Positions 35,496 through 45,192 are shown, counted from the first letter of the stretch. The stretch is DNA of 64,000 nucleotides from Abyssibius sp040880065 (GCA_040880065.1 JBBDJE010000046.1:1-64000), one strand, 5' to 3'. The notes: generated from the letters alone by a model not told the origin. Numbers and translations: made by a program.

Positions 35496-35659
35496 GCCAG
35501 CCTCGCCTCGCAAAGTTTAACCTGCGCGATATCAACTGCCTGCAGCCGGAATGGTCAAGTCTGCGGCGGCTTGGGTAATGTTTTTATAGCCAGATGCCTA
35601 ACTTTGATGCAGGTTAAGGCAGGGTTAGCTAAAAATAGCCCAAAAAATGGGAGGATGTT

Positions 35660-36667
35660 ATGAAACTGATGACAAAAGCCGCATTGGCGGCAAGCCTGGC
35701 CTTCGCCGCACCCGCAGGCGCAGCCGCAGAAGAGGCCAGCTATGTGCTTGCAACCGCGTCGACGGGTGGCACCTATTATCCGGTTGGGGTCGCACTGGCC
35801 ACGCTGGTCAAGGTGAAACTGGAGCCGGGCATGAGCATTGCAATGTCGGCAATCAGCTCGGCAGGTTCGGGTGAAAATATTCGACTGATGCGCGAAGGCG
35901 AGGCGCAGTTTGCGATTTTGCAGGGGCTTTTCGGGTTTTACGCCGCCTCGGGTACCGGCCCGCTGGAAGGCGCAGGCGCGCAGACCAACCTGCGTTCGGT
36001 TACTATGCTGTGGCAGAATGTGGAGCAGTTCGTTGTGGCAAGCGACAGGGCGACAACCGGCACTATGGCCGATTTCGTCGCCCTTGAAGGCAGTGCCGTG
36101 GCGCTTGGTGCTCAGAATTCGGGCACGATTGGCTCTAACAGCACGTTGCTGGCAGGGCTCGGGGTCGATATCGACACCGCATATGACCTTGTTTATGGTG
36201 GCTATGGGCCAGCAGCAGAAGCGCTGCAAAACGGTCAGGTTGCCGGCATTTCCACGCCATCGGGTGTGCCGACCGGCGCGCTCAGCCAGCTTTTTGCATC
36301 GGCAGGCGATGGTGTGACCATGCTCAACTTTACCGATGAAGAAATGGTCGCCGCCGATGGTGGCCGCGAATTGTGGACGCGCTTTGTCATTCCGGCTGGC
36401 ACCTATCCGGGCCAGCAAGCAGACATTGCCACTGTTGCGCAGCCGAATTTTCTGGCGGTGAATGCTGATGTGTCCGAGGAAAATGTCTATCTGATCACCA
36501 AAACCATCTTCGAGAATCTGGCATTCTTGCAGGCTATCCACCCTGCCACCCAGGCGATGATGATCGAAGCTGCTATTGCCGGGCTGCCTGTTGCGCTGCA
36601 CCCCGGTGCGGCGCGCTACTATCAGGAAGTCGGTATCGACATCCCCGCGCGTTTGATCGCCAACTAG
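35660..36667 (+). CDS. TAXI-family TRAP transporter substrate-binding protein
   Basis: Periplasmic receptor of 335 residues with a Sec signal peptide (AAPAGAAAEEA cleavage region, about residue 23). ATASTGGTYYPVG (about 32-44) and AISSAGSGENIRLMREGEAQFAIL are the TAXI hallmarks. GGAGG precedes ATG 35660. It forms the first gene of a two-gene TRAP operon with the fused permease at 36738. TAXI systems of this kind have been linked to glutamate, 2-oxoglutarate and other carboxylates; the ligand here cannot be read. Confidence 0.92.
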   Translation: MKLMTKAALAASLAFAAPAGAAAEEASYVLATASTGGTYYPVGVALATLVKVKLEPGMSIAMSAISSAGSGENIRLMREGEAQFAILQGLFGFYAASGTGPLEGAGAQTNLRSVTMLWQNVEQFVVASDRATTGTMADFVALEGSAVALGAQNSGTIGSNSTLLAGLGVDIDTAYDLVYGGYGPAAEALQNGQVAGISTPSGVPTGALSQLFASAGDGVTMLNFTDEEMVAADGGRELWTRFVIPAGTYPGQQADIATVAQPNFLAVNADVSEENVYLITKTIFENLAFLQAIHPATQAMMIEAAIAGLPVALHPGAARYYQEVGIDIPARLIAN

Positions 36668-36689
36668 GCGCTTAACTGCCGCAGAAACC

Positions 36690-36717
36690 ACCCCGGCCCG
36701 CAGGTATGGGCCGGGGT
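36690..36717 (+). terminator. Intercistronic hairpin between TRAP receptor and permease
   Basis: ACCCCGGCCC (36690-36699) pairs perfectly with GGGCCGGGGT (36708-36717) across an eight-base loop. It has no T run and is followed after 20 bases by the permease ATG, so it more likely attenuates or stabilises the upstream message than ends it; this makes receptor more abundant than permease. Confidence 0.6.
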
Positions 36718-36737
36718 AACATTGCCGGGGGCCAAGC

Positions 36738-38846
36738 ATGAGCGAAGCAGAACAAGCCGCGGATGAGGGGCTGATCCAGCGCGCCTTTTCCGGGCCGGTT
36801 GCCATTATCCTGAGCACCGTCGCGTTTCTTATCGCCATTGGCCATATCTATGTTGCCTTCGCCCCGGTCATTTCCGAATTTCAGCGCAACGCCTATCACT
36901 TTGCCGGTTTTGCCTTCTTGGCGGCGGTGTATTTTCCGCTGTTGCGCGGCCGCACCCGTAGCCGCGGGTTGCTGGTAGCGGATGTTACATTCGGCATTGC
37001 CATCGCCATCGCCGCCATCTACCTGCCGGCTGCCGAAAACGCGATTTATGACCGTGGTGTGAAGCTCAATGTGTTTGATGCTGCCGCTATTGCGATCTGC
37101 GTTGTCGGCGGGGTCGAGTTGACACGGCGGCTTACGGGCTTGGTTATTCCGGCGCTGGTCATTCTGTCGCTCACCTATATTGGCTTTTGGGGCAAATATG
37201 TAAGCGGTGTGTTCAGCTTTCCGGGGTTAGGCTGGGAAACAATCGCCTTTCGATCGGTCTATGGCGATGATGCGATGTTCGGCACAATCGCGCGCATATC
37301 GTCGACATATGTGTTTTTGTTCATCATTTTCGGGGCTTTCCTGTTGCGCTCCGGCGCGGGTGATTTCGTCATCAACCTTGCGCGCGCCGTGGCCGGGCGC
37401 ATGGTCGGCGGGCCGGGCATTGTCGCAATTCTCGCCAGCGGGCTGACGGGAACGATTTCCGGCTCAGCGGTGGCCAATACCGCATCGACCGGAGTCATCA
37501 CCATTCCGCTGATGAAACGTGCCGGTTTTTCACCGAAGTTTGCGGGCGGGGTCGAGGCTGCCGCATCGACCGGCGGGCAGTTGATGCCGCCGATCATGGG
37601 CGCGGGTGCCTTTGTTATGGCCAGCCTCACCCTTATTCCATACGAGAAAATTGTCGCCGTGGCGGCGCTTCCTGCGCTGCTTTATTTCCTGTCGGTCGCT
37701 TTTTTTGTGCGGATCGAGGCGCAGCGCATGAATCTGGCTCCCATGAAAAGCGATGGTGAAACCTTTCGCACCGCCTTTGCCAAGGGCGGTGCAAGCTTTG
37801 TTCTGCCGATCGGCGCGCTCATCACCATGCTGGTAATGGGCTTTACCCCCGCCTATGCGGCGGTGTTCGGGATTATTGCGGTGGTGGCCAGTAGCTGGCT
37901 GACCCAAAACCGCATGGGCCTGCGCGCGGTGATCGAGGCGTTGATCATGGGCACCAAAGGCATGATCATGACCGCCGTGCTGCTCTGCACCGTTGGTCTG
38001 GTTGTGAATGTGATCTCCACCGCCGGCATCGGCAACACCTTCAGCCTGATGATTGCCGATTGGGCCGGGGGCAACCTGCTCATTGCCATTTTGCTGGTGG
38101 CGCTGGCCAGTCTTGTGCTTGGCATGGGCCTGCCCGTTACCGCTGCTTATATTGTGCTCGCCACATTATCGGCCCCCGCGCTGGCGGGAATGATTGCCGA
38201 CCGTGTGGTGATTGACACAATGGTGCTTGGCCAGCTTAACGACGGCGCGCGCACGATTCTCATGCTTGGCGCGCCCGAGCATATGGCGGCCTTCACGGGC
38301 CCCATGCCCTATGCGCAGGCGGCTGAAATCGTGCATGCTTTGCCTCTGGAAATTGCGGCGCCGCTGCGTGACCTTACGGTGCCGCCGGAAGCCGCGCTGG
38401 CGGCTTTGCTTTCGGCGCATATGATCATCTTCTGGCTTAGTCAGGATAGCAATGTCACGCCGCCGGTGGCGCTGGCGGCCTTTACGGCGGCAGCAATCGC
38501 CAAGGCCCCTGCCATGGCAACAGGCTTTACAAGCTGGAAGCTGGCCAAGGGCCTCTATATTGTGCCGCTGATGATGGCTTACACGCCGTTTCTGTCTGGA
38601 AATGCCGGACAGGCGCTTGTTATTTTCGCCTTTGGTGTGGTCGGGATTTACGGGTTGGCGGGGGCACTTCAAGGTTGTATGGAGGCTCGGCTTGGCTGGG
38701 TAATGCGCATTCTGGCCGGGGCGGCGGGTGTTGCCTGCCTATGGCCTGACCCGCTTTGGCTGAATGCGGCGGGTGCGCTCGTCGTGCTCGGCGTTCTAAT
38801 CAATAATATCCGCAAAGGCCCCCTAAGCCAACGCGTGGTGATGTGA
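36738..38846 (+). CDS. TRAP transporter fused permease (DctQM, TAXI type)
   Basis: Inner-membrane protein of 702 residues that fuses the four-helix small subunit (about 1-140) to the 12-helix DctM domain. Signature blocks are SGSAVANTASTGVITIPLMK and GAASTGGQLMPPIMGAGAFVM-like (about residues 235-292), and the second re-entrant loop region LGMGLPVTAAYIV (about 455-467). Such fusions accompany TAXI receptors and use Na+ or H+ gradients. The C-terminal TAXI-specific helices after residue 560 are present. Confidence 0.92.
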   Translation: MSEAEQAADEGLIQRAFSGPVAIILSTVAFLIAIGHIYVAFAPVISEFQRNAYHFAGFAFLAAVYFPLLRGRTRSRGLLVADVTFGIAIAIAAIYLPAAENAIYDRGVKLNVFDAAAIAICVVGGVELTRRLTGLVIPALVILSLTYIGFWGKYVSGVFSFPGLGWETIAFRSVYGDDAMFGTIARISSTYVFLFIIFGAFLLRSGAGDFVINLARAVAGRMVGGPGIVAILASGLTGTISGSAVANTASTGVITIPLMKRAGFSPKFAGGVEAAASTGGQLMPPIMGAGAFVMASLTLIPYEKIVAVAALPALLYFLSVAFFVRIEAQRMNLAPMKSDGETFRTAFAKGGASFVLPIGALITMLVMGFTPAYAAVFGIIAVVASSWLTQNRMGLRAVIEALIMGTKGMIMTAVLLCTVGLVVNVISTAGIGNTFSLMIADWAGGNLLIAILLVALASLVLGMGLPVTAAYIVLATLSAPALAGMIADRVVIDTMVLGQLNDGARTILMLGAPEHMAAFTGPMPYAQAAEIVHALPLEIAAPLRDLTVPPEAALAALLSAHMIIFWLSQDSNVTPPVALAAFTAAAIAKAPAMATGFTSWKLAKGLYIVPLMMAYTPFLSGNAGQALVIFAFGVVGIYGLAGALQGCMEARLGWVMRILAGAAGVACLWPDPLWLNAAGALVVLGVLINNIRKGPLSQRVVM

Positions 38847-38903
38847 TGATCTGGCCGCTGCAGGGTATTGGCAGGGCATCAGCTTAGTAAACAGGAGCAA
38901 AGA

Positions 38904-39566
38904 GTGCGACAGCCGCATGGAAAACCTAAGCCGAAAAGCCTGTCGCAACTGGCTTATGAATGTCTTGAAAACGAGATTGTCACCATGAAGCTGCCCCCGG
39001 GTATTCTGGTGACCGAGGCGCAGCTGCGCGACGCGCTTGGCCTTGGCCGCACTCCCTTGCGCGAAGCTATGCAACGGCTGCAATGGGAAGGTTTGATTGA
39101 AGTGCGCCCGCGCGCCGGTATTCGCGTAACCGACATGCGTCAAAGCGATTTTGCGAAGGTGATGCGCCTGCGCCACACGCTGGAACCCGAACTGGCCGCT
39201 GCCGCAATTGCGCATTCCGACAAGGCGCAGCGCAGCTATTATGTCACGTTGCGCGAGGCGTTTCTAAAGTCCGAGGCCGACAACGACCGCGCTGCTTTTT
39301 TGAGGGCCGACAAGGCGCTCGATACCTATAATGCCGAATTGGCGGATGAGCCGTTTTTGGCGCTGTCGATTGCGCCGCTGCAAACCCATTCGCGCCGCTT
39401 CTGGTATCGCTACTTCTCGGCCAATGGCGTTGGGGCGGCCGTGCAACTGCACTTGCCTTTGCTTGACGCCTGCCATGCCGGCGATGTGAAAGGCGCGCGC
39501 GCAGCCTGCCAAACGCTGTTGGCCGCCCTTCTGGCCTGCGCTACAGAACTGGCCGCGCAGCGCTAG
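38904..39566 (+). CDS. GntR family regulator with FCD domain
   Basis: DNA-binding protein of 220 residues. The GTG at 38904 has AGGAG six bases upstream; the in-frame ATG at 38868 lacks a site. The winged helix covers about residues 12-80 (LRDALGLGRTPLREAMQRLQWEGLIEV). An FCD domain follows with RHTLEPELAAAAI. It is 57 bases after the TRAP permease, same strand, and probably controls it. Its TAG stop lies in the first CTAG of the palindromic repeat 39563-39660. Confidence 0.88.
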   Translation: MRQPHGKPKPKSLSQLAYECLENEIVTMKLPPGILVTEAQLRDALGLGRTPLREAMQRLQWEGLIEVRPRAGIRVTDMRQSDFAKVMRLRHTLEPELAAAAIAHSDKAQRSYYVTLREAFLKSEADNDRAAFLRADKALDTYNAELADEPFLALSIAPLQTHSRRFWYRYFSANGVGAAVQLHLPLLDACHAGDVKGARAACQTLLAALLACATELAAQR

Positions 39567-39660
39567 AGCATGTTGCAACAAAAGTGGGAACCGGTTTTCT
39601 GCATTTAAACATGCGTTATCAAAAAGCTGGAGCGTGTCACGTGAATGCGAAACGCTCTAG
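39563..39660. repeat. Intergenic palindromic repeat element, copy 2 (inverted relative to copy 1)
   Basis: A 98-bp element, CTAGAGCATG...AAACGCTCTAG, whose reverse complement matches the 2602-2710 element over AAAACCGGTTCCCACTTTTG, GATAACGCATGTTTAAATGC and the ends. Its left CTAG supplies the TAG stop of the GntR gene; its right CTCTAG, read on the minus strand, supplies the TAG stop of the ABC ATPase gene. It also sits between convergent genes and could terminate both. Confidence 0.88.
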
Positions 39661-40634
39661 TCGGCCACGGTTTCGGCGTGGTGGCAGGCGGTTAACTGGC
39701 CGCCAACCTTGCGCAATTCCGGGCGGTCTTTCTTGCAAATATCGGTCGCAAACCGGCAGCGCGCGTGAAAGGCACAGCCCGACGGCACGTTCAGCGGCGA
39801 CGGCAACTCGCCCTCAAGCTTGATACGTTTGCGCGGCGCTTCGGGGTCGGCCACAGGTGTGGCTGATAGGAGCGCGCGCGTATAAGGGTGGCGTGGTTTG
39901 CCGAAAATGTCTTCTTTGCTGCCATATTCCACAACACGGCCCAGATACATCACCATTACATCATTCGCCATATGCTTGACGACCGACAGGTCATGGCTGA
40001 TGAACAGATAAGCGAGGTTCAACCTGTCTTGCAGCTCGACCAGCAGGTTCAGGATTTGCCCCTGAATAGACAAATCAAGCGCCGATACCGGCTCATCCAG
40101 CACCAGAACGCGCGGGTCCATCATCAGCGCGCGGGCAACGGCAATGCGCTGGCGCTGGCCGCCCGAGAACATATGCGGGTAGCGGTCATAATGCTCGGGG
40201 CGCAGGCCAACCTGTGTTAGCATGGTGCGCGCCCGTTCTTCGCGGTCTTTGGCGGAAATGTCGCGCCGGTTGATCTTTAGCGGCTCTTCAAGAATCTTGC
40301 CGATTTTTTGGCGCGGGTTGAGCGATCCAAACGGGTTTTGAAACACGATTTGCACGGTCGAGCGCAAGTGCACACGCTCGGCATTCGTGGCTTTGGCCAC
40401 GTCGATGCCGTCAATATTCAACGCGCCGGCGGTGGGGGGCTCGATCATGGTCACCACACGCGCCAGTGTCGATTTTCCGCAACCCGATTCGCCAACCACG
40501 GCAAGCGTGCGCCCCGGCGCCAGCGTGAAGCTTGTATCGGACAAGGCATGCAGATCCTGCCCTTTGGCAAACATGCTGGCACCGACATGGTAGGTCCGGG
40601 TTAGATGGTCGGCGGTTACAATGGGTGCTGTCAT
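39657..40634 (-). CDS. dppF: Dipeptide ABC transporter ATP-binding protein (DppF type)
   Basis: ATPase of 325 residues. ATG 40634 overlaps the dppD stop (ATGA); the longer reading to 40718 lies in dppD. Walker A GESGCGKST, signature FSGGQRQR (Phe instead of the usual Leu), Walker B VLDEPVSALD, switch ISHDLS, and the oligopeptide C-terminal extension CAFHARCRFATDIC are present. Last gene of the dpp operon; its TAG stop is contributed by the palindromic repeat. Confidence 0.92.
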   Translation of the reverse strand: MTAPIVTADHLTRTYHVGASMFAKGQDLHALSDTSFTLAPGRTLAVVGESGCGKSTLARVVTMIEPPTAGALNIDGIDVAKATNAERVHLRSTVQIVFQNPFGSLNPRQKIGKILEEPLKINRRDISAKDREERARTMLTQVGLRPEHYDRYPHMFSGGQRQRIAVARALMMDPRVLVLDEPVSALDLSIQGQILNLLVELQDRLNLAYLFISHDLSVVKHMANDVMVMYLGRVVEYGSKEDIFGKPRHPYTRALLSATPVADPEAPRKRIKLEGELPSPLNVPSGCAFHARCRFATDICKKDRPELRKVGGQLTACHHAETVAD

Positions 40635-41602
40635 GCTGTTGCCTCGGCCTTGATATTCAACGGATGGTGGCAAAGCGCCTGACCTTCGGGCACGCGCGGC
40701 GGCGGCGTGGTTTTGCAAATTTCGGTAGCATGCGCGCAGCGTGGCGAGAAAAGGCAGCCAGCGGGGCGGTCAAACTGCCCCGGCACAACGCCCGGTATGG
40801 TGGGCAAAAGCCGCGTTGTGGCGCGTTCGGGCAGCGCTTCCAGCAGGGCTGAGGTGTAGGGGTGGTGCGGTGTGGCGAACAGGTCGCGCACATGCTGTTC
40901 TTCTACTTTCTGGCCGGCATATTGCACCGAAACGCACTCGGCGGTTTCGGCGATCACGCCCATATCATGGGTGATCAGCACCAGCCCCATACCGGTTTCG
41001 CGCTGCAAGCCGATCAGCAAATCAAGGATCTGCGCCTGAATGGTCACATCCAGCGCGGTGGTCGGTTCATCGGCGATCAGCAGTTTGGGTTTGCAGGCAA
41101 TGGCCATGGCGATCATCACGCGCTGGTTCATGCCACCGGAAAGTTGGTGGGGGAAGCTGTTGAGCCGCTTTTCAGGCGAGGGCAGCCCGACCTGTTCAAG
41201 CAATTCTACCGCACGGGCCTGTCGCTGGGTGCGGTCCATCGTGGTATGCTTGCGCAGCGATTCCTTGATCTGGTAGCCAACCGTGAAACAGGGGTTCAGC
41301 GATGACATCGGCTCTTGAAAGATCATCGCCATGTCCCGCCCGATCAGCTTGCGCCGGTCTTTGGGGCGGATTTTTAGTAGATCGTGGCCGGAAAACTCCA
41401 TTTTATCGGCGGTCACATTCGCTGTCCACGGCAGTAGGCCCATCAGCGCGAGCATCGACACGGATTTGCCCGAGCCGCTTTCGCCCACAATGGCCTGAAT
41501 TTCGCCGGGGTCGAGCACGAGGTCGACACCGTCAACCGCTTTGAACGGGCCCGAGCCGGTGGTGAAGGAAACCGAAAGATTGCGTATTTCAAGCAACGCC
41601 AT
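40631..41602 (-). CDS. dppD: Dipeptide ABC transporter ATP-binding protein (DppD type)
   Basis: ATPase of 323 residues with Walker A GESGSGKS, signature LSGGMNQR, Walker B IADEPTTALD, switch LITHDM and the C-terminal CLFSPRCAHATEIC extension. Three bases separate it from dppC. It pairs with DppF to energise the permeases. Confidence 0.92.
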   Translation of the reverse strand: MALLEIRNLSVSFTTGSGPFKAVDGVDLVLDPGEIQAIVGESGSGKSVSMLALMGLLPWTANVTADKMEFSGHDLLKIRPKDRRKLIGRDMAMIFQEPMSSLNPCFTVGYQIKESLRKHTTMDRTQRQARAVELLEQVGLPSPEKRLNSFPHQLSGGMNQRVMIAMAIACKPKLLIADEPTTALDVTIQAQILDLLIGLQRETGMGLVLITHDMGVIAETAECVSVQYAGQKVEEQHVRDLFATPHHPYTSALLEALPERATTRLLPTIPGVVPGQFDRPAGCLFSPRCAHATEICKTTPPPRVPEGQALCHHPLNIKAEATA

Positions 41603-41605
41603 GCC

Positions 41606-42496
41606 TCAGCTCCTTTTCAGCTTGGGGTCAAGCGCGTCGCGCAAACCGTCGCCCATCAGGTTGATGGCCAGAACGGTAACGAGAATAGCAAGGCCGGGCA
41701 GGGTAACCACCCACCAGGCGCGGGTAATGAACTCGCGGCTTTCGGCCAGCATTGTGCCCCATTCAGGCGTGGGGGGCTGCGCGCCCATGCCCAGAAAGCC
41801 AAGCGCCGCTGCATCCAGAATGGCGGTAGAAAACGACAGCGCGCCTTGCACAATGATGGGTGCCATGCAGTTGGGCAGCACGGTAACAAACATCAGCCGT
41901 ATTTTGCCGGCACCGGCAACACGGGCTGCGGTTACATATTCCTTGGGCAATTCACCCATGACAGCCGCGCGGGTCAGGCGCACATAATGCGGCTGCAAAA
42001 CAATGGCGATTGCAATCATCGCATTCATCAGCGACGGGCCGAGTATGGCAACCAGCACCAAGGCGAGCAACAGGCTTGGAAAGGCGAGGATGATATCCAT
42101 GACACGCATGATCAGCGTATCGACCCAGCCGCGCGCAAAACCGGCGATCAGGCCGATGAGAATGCCACCGGTTGCGGCAATCGCCACAACCACAAGCCCG
42201 ATGAAGAACGAGTAGCGCGCGCCGTAAAGCAGGCGCGAAAGCATGTCGCGCCCGGTCGGGTCGGTGCCCAGAATAAACGACCATGTGCCGCCCTCCTGCC
42301 AGACAGGGGGCTGAAGCAGCGCAGTGCGGTATTGCTCGATTGGTGAATGCGGCGCGATGAGTGGTGCCAGAATGGCCAGCACCAGCAAAGTGGCGAAAAC
42401 CCAAAGCCCGATAACCGCGCCACGGTTCTCGGAAAAATAGGTCCAGAATTCGCGCAAACGGCCCGGCGGGGCGATATTTGTTGTCACTGTGCTCAT
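41606..42496 (-). CDS. dppC: Dipeptide ABC transporter permease (DppC type)
   Basis: Inner-membrane permease of 296 residues. ATG 42496 starts five bases after the dppB stop; the upstream start at 42535 would overlap dppB. The LGTDPTGRDMLSRLLYGAR motif and the EAA loop TAARVAGAGKIRLMF are typical of DppC. Confidence 0.9.
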   Translation of the reverse strand: MSTVTTNIAPPGRLREFWTYFSENRGAVIGLWVFATLLVLAILAPLIAPHSPIEQYRTALLQPPVWQEGGTWSFILGTDPTGRDMLSRLLYGARYSFFIGLVVVAIAATGGILIGLIAGFARGWVDTLIMRVMDIILAFPSLLLALVLVAILGPSLMNAMIAIAIVLQPHYVRLTRAAVMGELPKEYVTAARVAGAGKIRLMFVTVLPNCMAPIIVQGALSFSTAILDAAALGFLGMGAQPPTPEWGTMLAESREFITRAWWVVTLPGLAILVTVLAINLMGDGLRDALDPKLKRS

Positions 42497-42500
42497 GCTG

Positions 42501-43508
42501 TCATCCGTTGCGAATTTTGGGGTTGATCCAGCCATAGAGCAGATCGACTGAAAGGTTCACGACCATCACCATCACGGCGATCATCAGCAGACCGCCTTGC
42601 ACGACCGGGTAGTCGCGGCGGAAAATGCTATCGACCATCCATTTGCCAATGCCCGGCCATGAGAAGATTGTTTCGGTCAGGATAGCGCCGGCCAGCAGCG
42701 TGCCAACCGAAAGCCCGATGACCGTGATCACCGGAATCATGGCATTGCGCAACGCATGCACACCGTTGATGCGCATGGGCGACAGGCCCTTGGCGCGTGC
42801 AGTGCGGATATAGTCCTCGCTCAGCACTTCCAGCATGGCGCTGCGGGTCTGGCGCGCAATGACCGCCAGCGGAATTGTGCCCAGCACGATGGTTGGCAAT
42901 ATCAGGTGGTGAACGGCTGACGAAAAGGCACCCTTCTGGCCCGATAGCAAACTGTCGATCATCATAAAACCGGTCACATCGTCAAAATAGTAAAGCAGCG
43001 ATATTCGCCCCGAAACCGGGGTCAGCCCCCATTGACCAGAGACCACGATAATCAGCAAAAGCGCCCACCAGAAAATTGGCATCGAATAGCCGATAAGTGC
43101 GGTCGTCATCAGCGCGCGGTCAAAGAACTTGCCGCGGTTCACCGCTGCAATCACACCTGCGGGCAGCCCCAGAAGCACGGCAAAGATCATCGCACAAATC
43201 GACAATTCCAGCGTGGCGGGGAAAAGGGTAAAAAACTCGTCCCAAACCGGCCTTTTGGTAACAAGCGAATTGCCAAGATCGCCTTGCATCACACCCCAAA
43301 GATAAGAGCCGTATTGCTCCCATATCGGGCGGTCAAAGCCGAATTGTATCATCATCTCGGCGTGGCGTTCGGGGGACATCCCGCGTTCGCCGGCCATAAC
43401 TTGCACCGGATCGCCGGGAATGGCGCGAATAAAGCCGAATGAAATGATGGTCACGCCGATGAAGGTCGGTAAAAACGTCAACAAGCGGCGGAGAAAAAAT
43501 TTTAGCAT
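42501..43508 (-). CDS. dppB: Dipeptide ABC transporter permease (DppB type)
   Basis: Inner-membrane permease of 335 residues. ATG 43508 follows AAGGAT at proper spacing; the in-frame start at 43550 has none. FIRAIPGDPVQVMAG after the first helix and TARAKGLSPMRINGVHALRN (EAA loop) are DppB hallmarks. It is 91 bases after dppA, with a strong hairpin between. Confidence 0.9.
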   Translation of the reverse strand: MLKFFLRRLLTFLPTFIGVTIISFGFIRAIPGDPVQVMAGERGMSPERHAEMMIQFGFDRPIWEQYGSYLWGVMQGDLGNSLVTKRPVWDEFFTLFPATLELSICAMIFAVLLGLPAGVIAAVNRGKFFDRALMTTALIGYSMPIFWWALLLIIVVSGQWGLTPVSGRISLLYYFDDVTGFMMIDSLLSGQKGAFSSAVHHLILPTIVLGTIPLAVIARQTRSAMLEVLSEDYIRTARAKGLSPMRINGVHALRNAMIPVITVIGLSVGTLLAGAILTETIFSWPGIGKWMVDSIFRRDYPVVQGGLLMIAVMVMVVNLSVDLLYGWINPKIRNG

Positions 43509-43552
43509 CGCATATCCTTGCAAGGCTGGCACGCGCCTTGGCGGGTGCAAAT

Positions 43553-43580
43553 CGGGCCGGTGGCGTTAACCACCGGCCCG
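43553..43580 (-). terminator. Intercistronic hairpin between dppA and dppB
   Basis: CGGGCCGGTGG (43553-43563) pairs perfectly with CCACCGGCCCG (43570-43580) across a six-base loop. Lying just after dppA and before dppB on the minus strand, with no T tract, it most likely causes partial termination or 3' protection so that receptor exceeds permease. Confidence 0.65.
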
Positions 43581-43599
43581 TTTAAGGCAAAGCGCCAGC

Positions 43600-45192
43600 T
43601 TATTCAGCCATGCTTACATTTGTGAAGATATGGCCACCCAGCGGGTGAACAACGTAACCTTCAACTTCGTTACGCACGGGCATGAACACAACCGAATGCG
43701 CAACAGTCAGCCACGGGGCCTGTGCTTTGAAGACAACCTGTGCTTCTTCGTAAAGACGGGTCCGTTCGGCAACATCGGAAGTCACCTTGGCCGCATCAAT
43801 CAGCGCCTGGAACTCGTCGTTGCACCACTGTGCGCGGTTGGAACCGCCTACACCGTCACAACCAAGCAGAACGGCAAGGAAGTTGTCGGGGTCACCATTG
43901 TCGCCTGTCCAGCCGAGCAGAACGGCACCGTCGCGATCCACAGCTTTGGACCGGTCCAGATACTCGCCCCACTCATAGGACACGATCTCGACATCAACAC
44001 CGATATTGGCAAGGTCAGCCTGCATCAGTTCCGCCATGCGACGGGCGTTGGGGTTGTAGGGGCGCTGCACGGGCATGGCCCAGATCTTCATCGACAGGTT
44101 TTCGATACCTTCGGCTGCCAGCATTTCGCGGGCGGCATCGGGGTCAAAAGCATAGTCTTCGATATCAGTGTTGTACGACCACATGGTGGGCGGGATCGGG
44201 TTGGTGGCCTGGCTGCCTGCACCCTGAAACACAACATCCAGAATGGCCTGACGATCAATCGCCATGCTCAGCGCAAGGCGGACATTAACATTGTCAAACG
44301 GTGCCACCTGGGTGTTGAAGGCCAGATAGCCAACGTTCAGCCCTTCCTGGCTCATCATGGTGATGGCCGGGTCTTCCGACATGGCGGCAATATCAGCCGG
44401 GTTCGGATAGGGCATCACATGACATTCGCCAGCCTGAAGCTTCTGATAGCGCACCGAAGCATCGGGTGTGATGGCAAAGATCAGATTTTCCAGTGCGGTA
44501 TCGCCAGCCCAGTAACCCTCATTGCGGGTGTAACGGATTACAGCGTCTTTCTGGTAGGCCAAAAATTCAAACGGGCCGGTGCCGACAGGCTCCTGGTTTA
44601 CGTTTTCAGGTGTGCCGGCATCCATCATGGCCTGGGCGTATTCGGCCGAAACGATTGATGCGAAGTCCATCGCCATATTGGCAACAAACGGTGCTTCGGG
44701 GCGGTTCAGCACGAACTTGACGGTGTAATCGTCAACGCGGACGATTTCCTTGATCAGGTCTGGCATCGACATGCCATTGAAATATTCCCATGTGCCACCG
44801 GACACCTGGTTATATGCGTTGTCCGGGTTGCCTTGGCGATCGAAGCTGAAGATCACATCGTCGGCGTTGAACTCGCGTGTTGGTGTAAAGTAGTCGGTTG
44901 TGTGAAAATGCACACCCTGACGCAGATGGAAGGTATATTCCAACCCGTCTGCCGAAACCTCATAGCTTTCGGCCAGACCGGGGATGACTTCGGTTGTGCC
45001 AGTTTTGAACTCGACCAAACGGTTATAAATCGGGTGCGAGGCGGCATCAAACGTGGTGCCCGAAGTATACAGCGCCGGGTCAAACCCTTCTGGCGAGCCT
45101 TCCGAGCAGTAGACGAGGGTCTGGGCCGAGGCCGAGAGGCCTATCAGCGCCGCGACCGCAGTCGAACTGGCAAGTTTAAAGAATGGTAGCAT
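43600..45192 (-). CDS. dppA: Dipeptide ABC transporter substrate-binding protein
   Basis: Periplasmic receptor of 530 residues, SBP_bac_5 family, DppA-like throughout: VYCSEGSPEGFDPALYTSGTTFDA near the N-terminus and GWTGDNGDPDNFLAVLLGC (about residues 430-448) are close to the classical dipeptide receptor. A Sec signal peptide of about 23 residues ends at SASA-QTL, unlike the Tat-exported receptor at 3518. AGGAGG lies before ATG 45192. It starts the dppABCDF operon. Confidence 0.93.
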   Translation of the reverse strand: MLPFFKLASSTAVAALIGLSASAQTLVYCSEGSPEGFDPALYTSGTTFDAASHPIYNRLVEFKTGTTEVIPGLAESYEVSADGLEYTFHLRQGVHFHTTDYFTPTREFNADDVIFSFDRQGNPDNAYNQVSGGTWEYFNGMSMPDLIKEIVRVDDYTVKFVLNRPEAPFVANMAMDFASIVSAEYAQAMMDAGTPENVNQEPVGTGPFEFLAYQKDAVIRYTRNEGYWAGDTALENLIFAITPDASVRYQKLQAGECHVMPYPNPADIAAMSEDPAITMMSQEGLNVGYLAFNTQVAPFDNVNVRLALSMAIDRQAILDVVFQGAGSQATNPIPPTMWSYNTDIEDYAFDPDAAREMLAAEGIENLSMKIWAMPVQRPYNPNARRMAELMQADLANIGVDVEIVSYEWGEYLDRSKAVDRDGAVLLGWTGDNGDPDNFLAVLLGCDGVGGSNRAQWCNDEFQALIDAAKVTSDVAERTRLYEEAQVVFKAQAPWLTVAHSVVFMPVRNEVEGYVVHPLGGHIFTNVSMAE

